Shown here: positions 20,515 to 30,017 of the stretch, in pieces | Numbering within the stretch: position 1 is the first letter of the stretch | Layout: each line of letters begins with the position of its first letter | From: Diplonema japonicum | Lineage: Eukaryota; Euglenozoa; Diplonemea; Diplonemida; Diplonemidae | DNA: 64,000 bases | NCBI GenBank assembly: GCA_964019335.1 | Contig: OZ025743.1 | Span: forward strand, 186,001-250,000 | Direction: 5' to 3' | Notes under the pieces: model-generated | Told to the model about the DNA's origin: nothing | Database searches by the model: none | Seen by the model: the letters and a program-made list of their open reading frames with translations, nothing else | Program-made: the position numbers and the translations under genes

Positions 20515-21345
20515 TTATTTCACCCATTGTCTTTTTGCTCTCACGCGCAGAGCGGCGGCTGTTTCCTTGAACTGTTTCCATTGTTTTGTCTGTCGGGACA
20601 CAACGATTATCCGGTTTATGGTCTGCCTCTCCTGCAGATCGCGAAAGGCAGCCGTTCTTAAAACATCTGGCGCCTCAACCTTAACCCTTTCCACACGGTT
20701 GACAACGAACTCTGCAACTGTCAAAGCAAGACGATGCTGCGAAAGGTGGAAGGCCCGGTACTCGGCTTCGGTGGCCGCGATAGACTGCCTGGAAACCTCT
20801 TCTTCCACGTCAACAGTAGGGGTGGAACACAAGAATGTTGATTCCAGAGTTGCTGTCAAGGCACCTGTGTCACCATGAGGGTTGTCAGCGTTTTGTAGAA
20901 TCAGCTGGAAAACGGTTTTTTGCAGATCAAAATCGTGTGTCAGATGTAAAATCTTGAGGTACAGCTTTGCCAAGAATGCTCTAGTGAGGCCCATAACCAT
21001 TGTGTCCTTGATTTGTGTAGGGTTGACATCTAAGAGATGCCTGCAACACGCTTCTTTGCAGATTTCTCCTAGACTCCTCACGATTGTCACTTTCTTGTGC
21101 TGTGTGGTCACCGGCCTGACCGCGATTTTTGCTAACCTGGTGCCGAGTGCCCAGAGGAGTTCGTCGATGTGGGTTTCTTGATATTTTCCCATTTCGACCT
21201 TTCTCCAGATGTCCTCAGCCACGGGGTCCTTGGCTGCCACTCTTCCTATGTCGGCAAACTCCACTGCAACTTTGGGTTTGTTCCATCCCGGTGGGTGGCC
21301 GTCCCACTTGTCATATTCCCTCTTGAGTTGCTCTAGCCGTTGCAT
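20515..21345 (-). CDS. Helical protein of unknown function
   Basis: ATG 21345 to TAA 20515 encodes 276 aa. The sequence is soluble and helical, with a hydrophobic helix near residues 120-150 (MGLTRAFLAKLYLKILHL) and an Arg/Lys-rich C-terminus (RVRAKRQWVK). It has no signal peptide. The frame stays open for nine codons upstream of the ATG to an A-run boundary (AAAAAAG at about 21378), so a short upstream exon cannot be excluded. The family is not recognised. Confidence 0.65.
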   Translation of the reverse strand: MQRLEQLKREYDKWDGHPPGWNKPKVAVEFADIGRVAAKDPVAEDIWRKVEMGKYQETHIDELLWALGTRLAKIAVRPVTTQHKKVTIVRSLGEICKEACCRHLLDVNPTQIKDTMVMGLTRAFLAKLYLKILHLTHDFDLQKTVFQLILQNADNPHGDTGALTATLESTFLCSTPTVDVEEEVSRQSIAATEAEYRAFHLSQHRLALTVAEFVVNRVERVKVEAPDVLRTAAFRDLQERQTINRIIVVSRQTKQWKQFKETAAALRVRAKRQWVK

Positions 21346-21716
21346 GGCAGTGCTTGGTTCATCTTGTTGCAAAGACTTTTTTTTTTTTTTCCCCCCTTTC
21401 CCCCCTCCCGTCTCAACTTAATTTGTTTTTTTTTAGATTTTATTCTCCCTCCGAGCTCGGGAATAGAAAAAAAAAAAAAAAAAGGAGAAAGAGCAATAAA
21501 AAAACCCCCCCTCTTCCATACCGCTCCTTTTTTTTTCTTATATAACGAACTGGAGGAAAGAAAGAAAAAAATGAAGGGGGGGGGAAAGGCGATGTTTAAG
21601 GACGAATCTCACTCTAAAAAAAAAAGGGGGGCTCCCCCCATAACTTCAAAAAAACGTGTAAGAAGACGTGACCGATCGCGTTTTTTTTTTTTCTTTTTTT
21701 TTTTTTTCTTTTTTAT
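21346..21716. other. Spacer with type C dispersed repeat
   Basis: Mostly A, T and C/G homopolymers. It contains the 14-bp block GGCGATGTTTAAGG at 21588-21601, which recurs at 39431-39444 in a similar G-rich context. No gene is supported. Confidence 0.45.
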
Positions 21717-22898
21717 TTATTTAACAATCCTCAGCTCGTACAACCGCAGGAAGCTCATGATGAAGATACCAAGGAACACCGCGATGGTAGATGCTGTCCA
21801 CCATTGCACGTTGGTGTCCAGCGTATGTATGAAAAGCGAACCCTGTGAAGTACCCGCCAACCGAATCCGCGGAGAAGGAGACAAGGACAGCGAGGTCACG
21901 GGGTGCGGCACACAAGACGGAATTGCACTCACCACCGACAGATCTACAGCATCATGGACATAAATTGTACCAGTTTTTGTACCGTAAGCGAGATGAGAAG
22001 CAGTTGTTGTCAAGGCGGTCGGCTCCGCCGCGGAAGAAACAAGCTGTTTTTCCGTTTGAAACTCCACCATCATCAAATGCCCGTCGGTTCCGTCGGGCCG
22101 TATGACATACCTTCTGAGGTAGTAAAAAGTTTTTTTTGTCCCGACAGACATGATTGTGGTTACCAAGTCCCCCCCTGGACTTGCTGCTACCTTTAAGAAT
22201 CGTCGTCCCTCCTTGGCCTTGAAAACAACGAGCTCCTTGTGCTTCTTCGCCTTCTCCTCCATTTTGTAATTCCTCCTAGAGCCTATTCCGTATGACATGT
22301 CGCTGTCATAGATTCCCCAAATAGATAATGAGTTGTCTGTAACGCAAGATAACAGCATTGAACACGGTGATCGGGTAACAGCTTTTTCTGGTTCCATGTT
22401 GTAGAAAATAGATTCGGTCAAAGGTGGTGGGGACATGGCGAGGTCCGTGACGGGGTCTGTTGTGTTGAAATCGATTTTTGAAAGAAGTTTCGGTGTGTCG
22501 TTAGCTATCGCTAAGAGGTGCCCGGATGTCGATACCAGTGTGTGGCCCGATGGCGAGCTTACTAATTTTCCGATGTCAGGGATAGTAATTTCTGTGTGTT
22601 TCTCCGTCCCCACCCATGTAACCACCATGCCATCAGAATGCCTGGTCACAATATTTCCATTTACACATGTTATTATTTGGAGCACGTTGCCCATTCCCTT
22701 GACAACGTTGCAGGCGGACAGCTTGCCGGTGACGGTTTTTCTTTTCACGCTGTACACCATTAAGACGCCGGCTCCGCCACCTGTTATTTTGTCCTTTCCG
22801 CACCAGGCCGAGCTGAGATAAGCCTCTCCTGTACTGGTGCTTCTTATCGTCATTCTGTTCCCTTGGTGGGACAGCGAAACCTCGTAGTCTGTTTCCAT
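21717..22898 (-). CDS. WD40-like membrane protein, Sec12/PREB-like candidate
   Basis: ATG 22898 to TAA 21717 encodes 393 aa. The body is a beta-propeller-like array with weak WD-type blades (NSLSIWGIYDSD, SGHLLAIAND, HLAYGTKTGTIYVHD). A single transmembrane segment lies at the very end (about 368-386, TIAVFLGIFIMSFLRLY). A cytosolic propeller plus a C-terminal anchor is the layout of Sec12/PREB, the ER guanine-nucleotide exchange factor for Sar1 in COPII budding. A Gly-rich loop (KITGGGAGVLMVY) near residue 38 could correspond to the Sec12 K-loop region. I infer Sec12-like from architecture, not from a clear signature. Other tail-anchored propellers are possible. Confidence 0.6.
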   Translation of the reverse strand: METDYEVSLSHQGNRMTIRSTSTGEAYLSSAWCGKDKITGGGAGVLMVYSVKRKTVTGKLSACNVVKGMGNVLQIITCVNGNIVTRHSDGMVVTWVGTEKHTEITIPDIGKLVSSPSGHTLVSTSGHLLAIANDTPKLLSKIDFNTTDPVTDLAMSPPPLTESIFYNMEPEKAVTRSPCSMLLSCVTDNSLSIWGIYDSDMSYGIGSRRNYKMEEKAKKHKELVVFKAKEGRRFLKVAASPGGDLVTTIMSVGTKKTFYYLRRYVIRPDGTDGHLMMVEFQTEKQLVSSAAEPTALTTTASHLAYGTKTGTIYVHDAVDLSVVSAIPSCVPHPVTSLSLSPSPRIRLAGTSQGSLFIHTLDTNVQWWTASTIAVFLGIFIMSFLRLYELRIVK

Positions 22899-22911
22899 GG
22901 TTTTTTTTTTT

Positions 22912-22955
<44 letters not shown>

Positions 22956-23667
22956 CTTCTTTCTTGACAGGGTGTTTGTACCAGTGGAAGATACCCAAGC
23001 CTGTGTGTGTCGCTCAGATCGCTGAATTTGAAGGCGGAAAAAAAAAAAAGAAAAAAAAAAAAAAGGAAAACCGTGAGTGAGACTATAATGTGAGGGGGTA
23101 TGACTTTTTTTTTTTTTTTTCCTTTTTTTTTTTGTAATACTGCTCGTTTTCTTTCGTGTTCATACCCCCCCCCTTTTTTTGTTTTCCGTTTTTTTTTTTT
23201 TTTCCTTCTTCTTTTTTTTTTCCCTCTGAAAAAATAAAGAAAGGTTAGGTTTTTTTTTTCTCTTTATTTTTTCTCTTTTCTTTGTTCCTTGTAATAAATA
23301 AAAAGGGGGGGGGATACAGTAGTTTTCTTTCCCCCCCCACTCTTTTTTTCTTTTTTCCTTCCCTCACCATGATGAGTTCATAACCTTTCAACGCCTCATA
23401 TCTCGGAAAATATGGGGGAAATTGGGGTCTCGTAAAAAAAAAAAAAAAAAAAAGAAAGAAAAAAACGTATTCACGCACCGCAGTAATTTCCCCTCTCTAT
23501 TTTTTTTTTTTTTCTTCTTCTTTTTTTTCTTTATTTTTGAGAATAAAGTCTTTTTTTTTACTCTTTGATGGAATAAGGGCAGTCTTTCCCCGCATTCACG
23601 TAAGGGCAGTTGTCAGATCGGCAAACCTTTTTTTTTTTTTTTTTTTTTTTTTTCTTCCCCCGAAAAA
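22899..23667. other. Homopolymer spacer with two short complex islands
   Basis: About 770 bp. The islands at about 22964-23040 and 23362-23434 have ordinary base composition. On the minus strand the second can be read as about 24 codons (FPPYFPRYEALKGYELIMVR) with homopolymer on both sides. That could be an exon of a short gene or chance. The remainder is T and A runs. Confidence 0.4.
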
Positions 23668-23986
23668 TCAAACCTTATGCGTTCCCCGCTGCTTGCCGCA
23701 AGTGAGAGAAAGTGACGAAACACCGAAAAAGTTCCCCACTGCGCTGGAGGCCTTAGCGTACATCACTCCATTGCACTGCTTTGCCTGATCAGGACCAAGC
23801 CCATTCTGAACACAGTGCTTCCCCTCGGCAGAGAAGTGGTGGCAGTAACAAGTATACTTTGCATCTGTCTTCGACACCCCGTACACCTCAGTCAATTTCT
23901 TGTCGTCCAACTTCAGCTGGAAATGGTTTTTTTTTTTTTTTTTGTTTTTGTGAAACTCATACTTTTCTGTCGCATGACGCCGACAT
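23668..23986 (-). CDS. Small Cys-rich protein, two exons
   Basis: Exon 1 (23986-23963) encodes MSASCDRK. A 46-nt intron (23962-23917; GTATGA...TTCCAG) follows, and exon 2 (23916-23668) adds 82 codons, giving 90 aa. Six Cys lie in the product (KYTCYCHHFSAEGKHC, AKQCNGV, LTCGKQ), a pattern that could bind metal or form disulfides. There is no signal peptide. The start was chosen because it follows the A-rich leader directly. A farther in-frame ATG at 24072 would add Lys runs. The family is not recognised. Confidence 0.55.
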
Positions 23987-24771
23987 TTTTTTTTTTTTTT
24001 GTTTAAATTTCCTCCCCCTCCTTTTTTTTTTTTTTTTTTGTGATTTTTGGAAAAAAAAACAAAGTCGGACATGAAAGAACGGTGAGTTCTAAAAAAAAGA
24101 GAAAAAAAAAAAGAAAAAAAAAATCTTGGGGGCTAACCATTTTAACCTCAGGAGTCGCCCGTTTTTTTGCAAACTTTTGCACCTGGGCACGGCTTTTCCC
24201 TTTGAAAACTGGTTCGAATAACACCAGCAGCCCACATCTTCCTGAGCACTAGAAGCCAGGAAAATATTCTCGAAACTTGCGCAGTCTAGTGGGGGTTCGA
24301 ATCTCACTCCTGCTCACCAGGTTTGAAACCCCGCCTGTGTTTGTGCTTTTACCACCGGAGTTGCTTCATTTTGCACAGTACAAAGGTCACTAAAAAAAAA
24401 CAATTGGAAATTTTTTTTTGGCTGTGAAGCGGACTACAGAGAACGTGGAACAATGCTTCACCGAAAGGGAGCTTGCTGACTAACAGAAGGCACGTGGCGG
24501 CCTAAATAAAAAAATATCTCGTGAGAATGAGGAAGCTGAATATGGGGAAAAGAAAAGAGGTAATGAGAGCATTCTGATAAGAAGCCCAGCGGCGTGGTGT
24601 AAGCACAACAGGCGAAGAAGAGGTCAGAAAAAGACACTTATGCGGCAGGACGCCTGAAGAGTCTCACAGCCTACCTCTTGACCGAACATTCTGCTGTGGT
24701 GTGGCCTTCGGCCCTTCGCTTATGGGTGGGGAAATTCTCGCTTGGGGGGATTTATTCTTTGCTGTTCTGTG
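23987..24771 (+). other. Non-coding island with tRNA-like B-box motifs
   Basis: About 24120-24760 is unusually complex sequence for a spacer here. On the plus strand three T-arm-like motifs occur: GGTTCGAATAA (about 24211), GGTTCGAATCTC (about 24294) and GGTTTGAAACC (about 24321). The second is preceded by TTGCGCAGTCTAGTGG, which resembles a pol III A box, and followed by CTGCTCACCA. A 5-bp acceptor-like pairing (GAGCA at about 24243 with TGCTC) can be drawn over 72 nt, but D and anticodon arms are not convincing. A type B repeat core lies at 24639-24658. The island may hold a decayed tRNA or a tRNA-derived SINE. Confidence 0.25.
24639..24658 (+). repeat. Dispersed repeat type B, core copy
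   Basis: TATGCGGCAGGACGCCTGAA matches the core of the repeat at 6424-6462 with one change. The flanking blocks seen in the other two copies are absent. Confidence 0.45.
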
Positions 24772-25860
24772 TCACGTCACACCGTCGCTGAGAGCCTTGT
24801 TCGCATTAGCTTTACCTTCCGTGATGAGGACCTGCAATGCTTCGGTATGTCCATTTTTAGTCGCCACGTCACACGGGGTAATACCGTTGTTGTCGGCCTT
24901 GCTCACATCTGCTTTTCCTTCCGTGATGAGGATGCGTAATGCGTTGGCGTGTCCGTTCTGAGCCGCCTTGTAACACGGGGTAATACCATTGCTGTCGGCC
25001 TTGTTCACATCTGCTTCTCCTTCAGTGATGAGGACGCGTAATGCGTCAACATGTCCTTTTTGAGCTGCTTTGTAACATGGGGTAGTACCGCCCTTGTGGG
25101 CCTTGTTCACATCTGCTTCTCCTTCAGTGATGAGGACGCGTAATGCGTCGGCGTGTCCGAAAAAAGCTGCCACGTTACACGGGGTAAAACCGTTGTTGTC
25201 GGCCTTGTTCACATCTGCTTTTCCTTCAGTGATGAGGATTCGTAAGGAATCAACGTGTCCCGCTTGAGCCGCCATGTAACACGGGGTAGCACCATCGTCC
25301 TTTCCCTTGTTTACATCTGCCTCTCCTTCAGTGATGAGGATGCGTAATGCATCGGTGTGTCCGTTCTCAGATGCAATGTAACACGGGGTAACACCGTCGT
25401 TGGCCTTGTTCACATCTGCTCCTCCTTCAGTGATGAGGATGCGTAATACGTTGGTGTGTCCGCCTTGAGCCGCCATGTAACACGGGGTAACGTCATCTGA
25501 TGTGGCCTTGTTCACATCAGCCTTTCCTTTCGTGAGGATGCGCAATGCGTCGGCTTGCCCGGCCAAAGCCGCCACGCAACACGGAGTAGTACCTTTCTTG
25601 TTGGCCTTGTTCACATCTGCTTGTCCTTCAGTGATGAGGACGCCCAATGCATCGGGGTGTCCCCATTCAGCCGCCAGGTAACACGGGGTCTTTTCCAAGT
25701 CGTTGTTGGCCTTGTTCACATCGACTTCTCCTTCAGTGATGAGGACACGCAATGCTTCGGTGTGTCCATTGCGAGCCGCTTTCAAACACGGGGTAAGACC
25801 TTCCTTGTCAGCCTTGTTCGCATCTGCCTTTCCTTCAGTGATGAGGATCCGCAAAGCGTC
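24772..25860 (-). repeat. Tandem ~99-bp ankyrin-coding repeats
   Basis: About ten successive units share blocks such as TTCAGTGATGAGGA and CATGTAACACGGGGTA on the plus strand at about 96-102-bp spacing. DNA-level similarity is much higher than protein function requires, which suggests recent unit duplication. Confidence 0.8.
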
Positions 25861-27750
25861 CACGCAGTCGTGTTCAGCGGCGACAGAGCACGCAGTGCTG
25901 CCAAACGCATCCACCGTATCCACCGCCAGCCTCCCAGAGAGGAGGACATCCTTCAGAAGGTCAGCACGATTCCTTGCCGCCGCCGCATGAAGCACTGTCC
26001 ACCCTTCCCGAGGTCCCTCTTCCTTGTGCACTACCCAGAACCTGTCGCCAAGTGCCTCCACCACCTTGTCGAACACAACCCGCTTGCAAGCACACGCAAG
26101 AAGCCCGACAGCTGCTGTCCGCAGCTCGTCTCCTACGCCTCTGAGGTCAGCTCCCTTGCTCAGCAGCACCGCCGCACTGTTGTCGTGGCTGCCGTTCTTG
26201 TTCACCCGCAACACTGCCGCGAGCGAAACATTCAGGGCCTCAGAGTGACCTGCGGGTCCCAGGTTGGCACAGCACAGCGACACCACCTGCTCGTTGTGCT
26301 CCAACTCTGCAGCCACCTCCAGCAGTGTCTTCCCGTCCACAACAGGCATTTCCGTGCTGGGTGGGTAGAAAACCCACTTTCCCTCGCGTGTCACCGGATG
26401 GGTTTCAAAACGATTTTCAGCCAACACAACCTTCGTCTTGATGGTATCGAGGAGCCGTGCATTGCGAACCTGCTCCACCTGTGTCATGATGTCGGCAAGC
26501 CTGCCCCAGTGATCGAAGTCCATTTCCTGAAGCTCCACCACCACCACGCGACGCAGGCTTGTGTCCAGCGCCACCTCCAGCAGACGCATCACACCAACAT
26601 CAGGGCGCCCCACCACCCGGAACTGGGTGTTCGCTGCGATCAGAACCTCCTGTTCCTCGGGGAAGCGGCTGAACTGAGCGATGCTCCGACCCGTCTGCAC
26701 CCGAAGAACGAGGATCGTCCCCTGAACCTCTTCGTCTCCACCACCAACACCATCACCCTTCCCAAGGAAGTCTTTCACCACCCCCGGATCCTCGCTTGCA
26801 CTCGTGGGGTGAGGCATCGTCACCACCGCCCCCACAGAGTACAGCGACTCGCTCACCCGGAAGTCCATCGCACGGAACACGGTCCCCTCGTACTTCGGCT
26901 GCGACACCATTGCTCGGTGCAGGGAATAGGCGAAGTCCTTCATCGGCTCGTAGCGCTGTCGCTCCCCACGGAACGCCACCTCACGCATCGCCGCGTTCAC
27001 CTCATAGCACAAGGGGCTCTCCAGCGTGTACAGCCGAAGGTACGGCTCAGACTTCCCTTCCACCTGCTGCACCGCCCACTCCGCAGTCATCTTCTGGAAC
27101 ACCCCACCAGCAGCCCGCTGAGCCGCCTCCAGCTTCTCGCACTTCGAGAGGTGCCGCTCCTTGCTCCCAGCGTTCAGAGCAGTCCCACACGCAGCGCACG
27201 TCACATACTTCTCGCACTCCGCCCCCATCGCAGCCTCCACAGTCGCCAGCATCGGCCTCGCACACGACGCACCACCCTCGAAGAACTCGCTCCACCCTCG
27301 GTCCACGTCGATCTCGCCGAGCCCGTCGCTGTACCGGCTCACCCCTCCCTTCTTGCTCGCCGGTACCACCCCTCCAGCCACCTTGAACGCCTTCACAGCC
27401 TTCTGCAGCTCTTTCCGCCCCTCCGACACCAGCGATAACACGCAGTCCCCCACACCGCGCTCCTCGCTCCGTTTCAGGAGCTTCTGCATCACAGCAATCA
27501 CGCTGTGGCACAGGGCGTCGTGCCACCTCCCCAGCGCCGCCTCCAGCTCCCTTCGTTTTGTCTCTACGGGCGTGCCGGCGGTGGTGGTGGTGCTGCTGCT
27601 GCTGCTGGTGGTAGTAGTCGCACTGCTCTCCAACTGTCCACGCAGCTGCTCCACTGCTTCCCACGCTGTCTTCACAGCTCCCTCTCCTGCTGGAGGAGGC
27701 GACGACAGGGCCTTCGCAGCCTGCACACCAGATCCCGCTGTCGTTGTCAT
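24772..27750 (-). CDS. Mono-ADP-ribosyltransferase / ankyrin-repeat protein
   Basis: ATG 27750 to TGA 24772 encodes 992 aa without introns. Residues about 1-180 are helical with a Thr/Ser run. A small CxxC...HxxxC zinc motif follows (VTCAACGTALN, then ERHLSKC). Residues about 225-400 match the arginine-type ADP-ribosyltransferase fold: an Arg strand (GTVFRAMDF), a PTSAS serine motif and FPEEQEVLIAA, which supplies the ExE catalytic glutamates. Such enzymes transfer ADP-ribose from NAD to protein arginines. From about residue 555 there are about 12 ankyrin repeats with the core LRVLITEGEADVNKA / TPCYKAAQNGH. These are very alike and stop in mid-unit. The ankyrins probably select the partner protein. 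No signal peptide is present, so it is likely cytosolic. Confidence 0.82.
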   Translation of the reverse strand: MTTTAGSGVQAAKALSSPPPAGEGAVKTAWEAVEQLRGQLESSATTTTSSSSSTTTTAGTPVETKRRELEAALGRWHDALCHSVIAVMQKLLKRSEERGVGDCVLSLVSEGRKELQKAVKAFKVAGGVVPASKKGGVSRYSDGLGEIDVDRGWSEFFEGGASCARPMLATVEAAMGAECEKYVTCAACGTALNAGSKERHLSKCEKLEAAQRAAGGVFQKMTAEWAVQQVEGKSEPYLRLYTLESPLCYEVNAAMREVAFRGERQRYEPMKDFAYSLHRAMVSQPKYEGTVFRAMDFRVSESLYSVGAVVTMPHPTSASEDPGVVKDFLGKGDGVGGGDEEVQGTILVLRVQTGRSIAQFSRFPEEQEVLIAANTQFRVVGRPDVGVMRLLEVALDTSLRRVVVVELQEMDFDHWGRLADIMTQVEQVRNARLLDTIKTKVVLAENRFETHPVTREGKWVFYPPSTEMPVVDGKTLLEVAAELEHNEQVVSLCCANLGPAGHSEALNVSLAAVLRVNKNGSHDNSAAVLLSKGADLRGVGDELRTAAVGLLACACKRVVFDKVVEALGDRFWVVHKEEGPREGWTVLHAAAARNRADLLKDVLLSGRLAVDTVDAFGSTACSVAAEHDCVDALRILITEGKADANKADKEGLTPCLKAARNGHTEALRVLITEGEVDVNKANNDLEKTPCYLAAEWGHPDALGVLITEGQADVNKANKKGTTPCCVAALAGQADALRILTKGKADVNKATSDDVTPCYMAAQGGHTNVLRILITEGGADVNKANDGVTPCYIASENGHTDALRILITEGEADVNKGKDDGATPCYMAAQAGHVDSLRILITEGKADVNKADNNGFTPCNVAAFFGHADALRVLITEGEADVNKAHKGGTTPCYKAAQKGHVDALRVLITEGEADVNKADSNGITPCYKAAQNGHANALRILITEGKADVSKADNNGITPCDVATKNGHTEALQVLITEGKANANKALSDGVT

Positions 27751-27879
27751 TTTGCAATTCCGCAAAGAGCCTTTTGCAGGTGGGTATCCTGTGTGGGTGT
27801 GTTATGAAATCATATAAAAAAGGTACCAAAAACAAGAAGAAAAAAACTTGGGGCGAGGGGAAGTAAAAAAGTTAGAAAA

Positions 27880-28120
27880 GGGAGAAGAAAAGAGGGGGGG
27901 GGGGGGGGGGAATATATATATGAGTTAAAAGGAAGTCTTTGTGAGACGCCCCCTTGTTCTCATCTTCTTCTTCATCAGTCCATGCACTCCTCGCTTTCTG
28001 CCCAGCTTCCCTCCCAGTCACATTCTCGAAGTCCAGTGCTAGCTCCACCATTGACACAGACGTATTCCTGCTGCCTGCATAGCAGCGCAGTTGTCTCATC
28101 CATTTCAGCACCTCCTTCGT
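27880..28120 (-). mobile_element. Short non-LTR retroelement C-terminal fragment
   Basis: The minus-strand frame encodes LKWMRQLRCYAGSRNTSVSM followed by VELALDFENVTG, which aligns with LRWYLGSKKTSITTMELAID of the element at 15820-17020. Only about 60 codons remain. The tail ends in acidic EEEDENKG and runs into a G run. Confidence 0.55.
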
Positions 28121-28245
28121 ATTGAAAAAATAAAAAAAAAAAGCTCACTGTATCGTTGCGCTGTGCTGCCTCCAAAGTGCACACCGCGGAAAGGATTTCT
28201 CCAAATGTCTAGCCAAGGGCTCCCCCCCCCTAGGGCTATGTTGGC

Positions 28246-28446
28246 AGGAAACGGGGAAACAGTTTCCGTTTCCGTTTCCTTTATTTTTCAGATACTTAAG
28301 GAAACGCGTTTCCTTTCTCAAGAGGGAAAAAAACGTGGTCCCTTCTTAAAAAAAGGAAACGGGCCCCCAAAATAAAGAAACGTTTTCCGTATCCGTTTCC
28401 TTATTTTCAAAAAAAAAAGGAAAATCTTGGAAACGCGTTTCCTTGC
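28246..28446. repeat. GGAAAC/GTTTCC palindromic repeat unit
   Basis: Two half-units in direct order each end in the perfect 14-bp palindrome GGAAACGCGTTTCC (28300-28313 and 28429-28442). They are preceded by one to three GTTTCC hexamers. The outer ends (TTGGCAGGAAACG on the left, TTTCCTTGCCAA on the right) form an imperfect inverted repeat. It may be a foldback or MITE-type element. No clear target duplication was seen. Confidence 0.55.
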
Positions 28447-28456
28447 CAATGGACCT

Positions 28457-28484
28457 GGGGGGGGGGGGGGGGGGGGGGGGGGGG
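28457..28484 (+). repeat. 28-nt G run
   Basis: Uninterrupted G tract next to the palindromic unit. A similar 25-nt run lies at 39302-39326. Both could form quadruplexes. Confidence 0.8.
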
Positions 28485-29245
28485 TCACCGTGCCTAAAAA
28501 AGCTCGAAATTCGGGTAAATTGTACCACCGAAAATAGTACAAAAAAAAAATTAAAATGGCGTTTTAGGGCATCCCATTTGCATATTTCGTCGAAGCTCGG
28601 CTGGGAAATGGGTTTTTTGGACGATTTTGGGGGGTGGTATAGCTGGTTTTTTTTTTTTTTTTTTTTGCGCCTTTGTGTCACATGTGTGCAAGATTTACCT
28701 CGAGGGAGAAAATAAATAGATTTTCCATTGGCAAAAGCATGTTTTCCTTGGGTTATAAAAACCCTTCAGGTCTTCATACTTTTTTTTTTTTTTTTCCCCA
28801 GTTTGCCCCCTCAAAAAATAAAAGGGAGAGAGAGAGGGGGGGGGAGCAACATTCGCTTAAGTTATTATTTCTTATTATTTTACCCTCTTTTTTTTTTTCT
28901 TTCTCTCTTACTTCTCCCTTTCCTTTTTTTTACCCCCCCCCAGGCATAAATGGTAAAGAATAAAACAAAAACAAAAAAAGAAGATTGAAGAAACTACCTT
29001 TGAGTCTGAGTTGAGCTTTTTTTTTTTTTTTTTCCCCGAAAAAGCTCAAGACTCACGCAAATCCCCAAATTTTACAAGTGCTTCAGAGGGGGGAGGTGGG
29101 AGGGAGGGGGGAGAAAAAAAAAAGAGGCGGGGGAAGGGGGGAACTTTATTTTTAAAAAAAAAAAAATTGCACTGTTTTCGGACGCCCGCTCTTGCTTCTT
29201 TTTTTTTTTTTTTTTTTTTTTTTTTCTACGACTACTTGGAAAGGG

Positions 29246-29276
<31 letters not shown>

Positions 29277-29283
29277 AAATACT

Positions 29284-29975
29284 TCACACATCATACTGGT
29301 ACGTATTGATACCTTGTTGCGGGTGGTAAGGCTCGCGGTCCACCAACAGCCGTTGCGGCGGTGAAAGAGACAACGACTCCATACCCATCCCCCCTCCCCG
29401 CTCAGGGAAGACCGACCCGGAGTGCGCGAAGGACTGTTCAGGCCTCCCCCGCGGGGCATAGTTGTCATTTAAAAAAGTAGTAATCTTGTAGGTGTACGTC
29501 AACCACACAACGATCCCCCCCACAAGGAAGGTTAACGTGTTGAAGACGAAAGACGCAATTTGAATCCCTTTTGCGGCATCCATCTGAATGGTTCGATAGT
29601 CCAGAGCCCACAGCGGCATGTCGTTCAGAAACCACAGTGCCACGATGCCTGTGATCGTTTTTCGTTTTCTTTCGACTCGTTCTGTTGCGTACTTTGCAGC
29701 CCAGAACCAAAAAGTCGATGCCACAGAAAAATACACCACCATGCCCACAATGACGAAGGTGAGATACACCTTCGTCAGCCCGTTCCCATACTTATCCTTT
29801 GCGTCGCCCCGCATTATCCACGCGATACAGTTAATCAATGTGATGAAGATGGAGAGGCCCCACCACATCATGCAGGCTATGGGAATCACCCGTCTCTCCT
29901 CTAACATCCAGTTCGGGAGAAAGAAACCAGGGTCGCCCGGCTGAATCATGTTGGATGTGATGTAACCAGAGGAAC

Positions 29976-30017
<42 letters not shown>

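Larger units (their letters stand above)
27751..29283. other. Retroelement and repeat debris, no gene
   Basis: Upstream of the ankyrin gene this stretch holds the retroelement fragment (27880-28120), the GGAAAC inverted-repeat unit (28246-28446), a 28-base G run and then A/T/G simple sequence to the next gene. 28500-28640 is mixed sequence without a credible frame. Confidence 0.55.

Noticed and set aside
21903-22196. Plus-strand frame inside the WD40 gene
   Set aside because: Shadow of the minus-strand gene, with no conserved composition.
23245-23478. Possible small protein with FPPYFPRYEALKGYELIMVR
   Set aside because: Only about 24 ordinary codons between homopolymers, no ATG in frame nearby and no splice pair that gives a convincing product.
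24772-25860. Regular short repeats that could suggest a CRISPR array
   Set aside because: The unit is about 99 bp, in frame, and encodes ankyrin repeats. There is no repeat/spacer alternation, and the genome is eukaryotic.
25555-27438. A 627-codon open frame on the plus strand
   Set aside because: It is the antisense shadow of the ADP-ribosyltransferase/ankyrin gene. Its Arg/His/Pro-rich composition comes from codon bias of the real frame.
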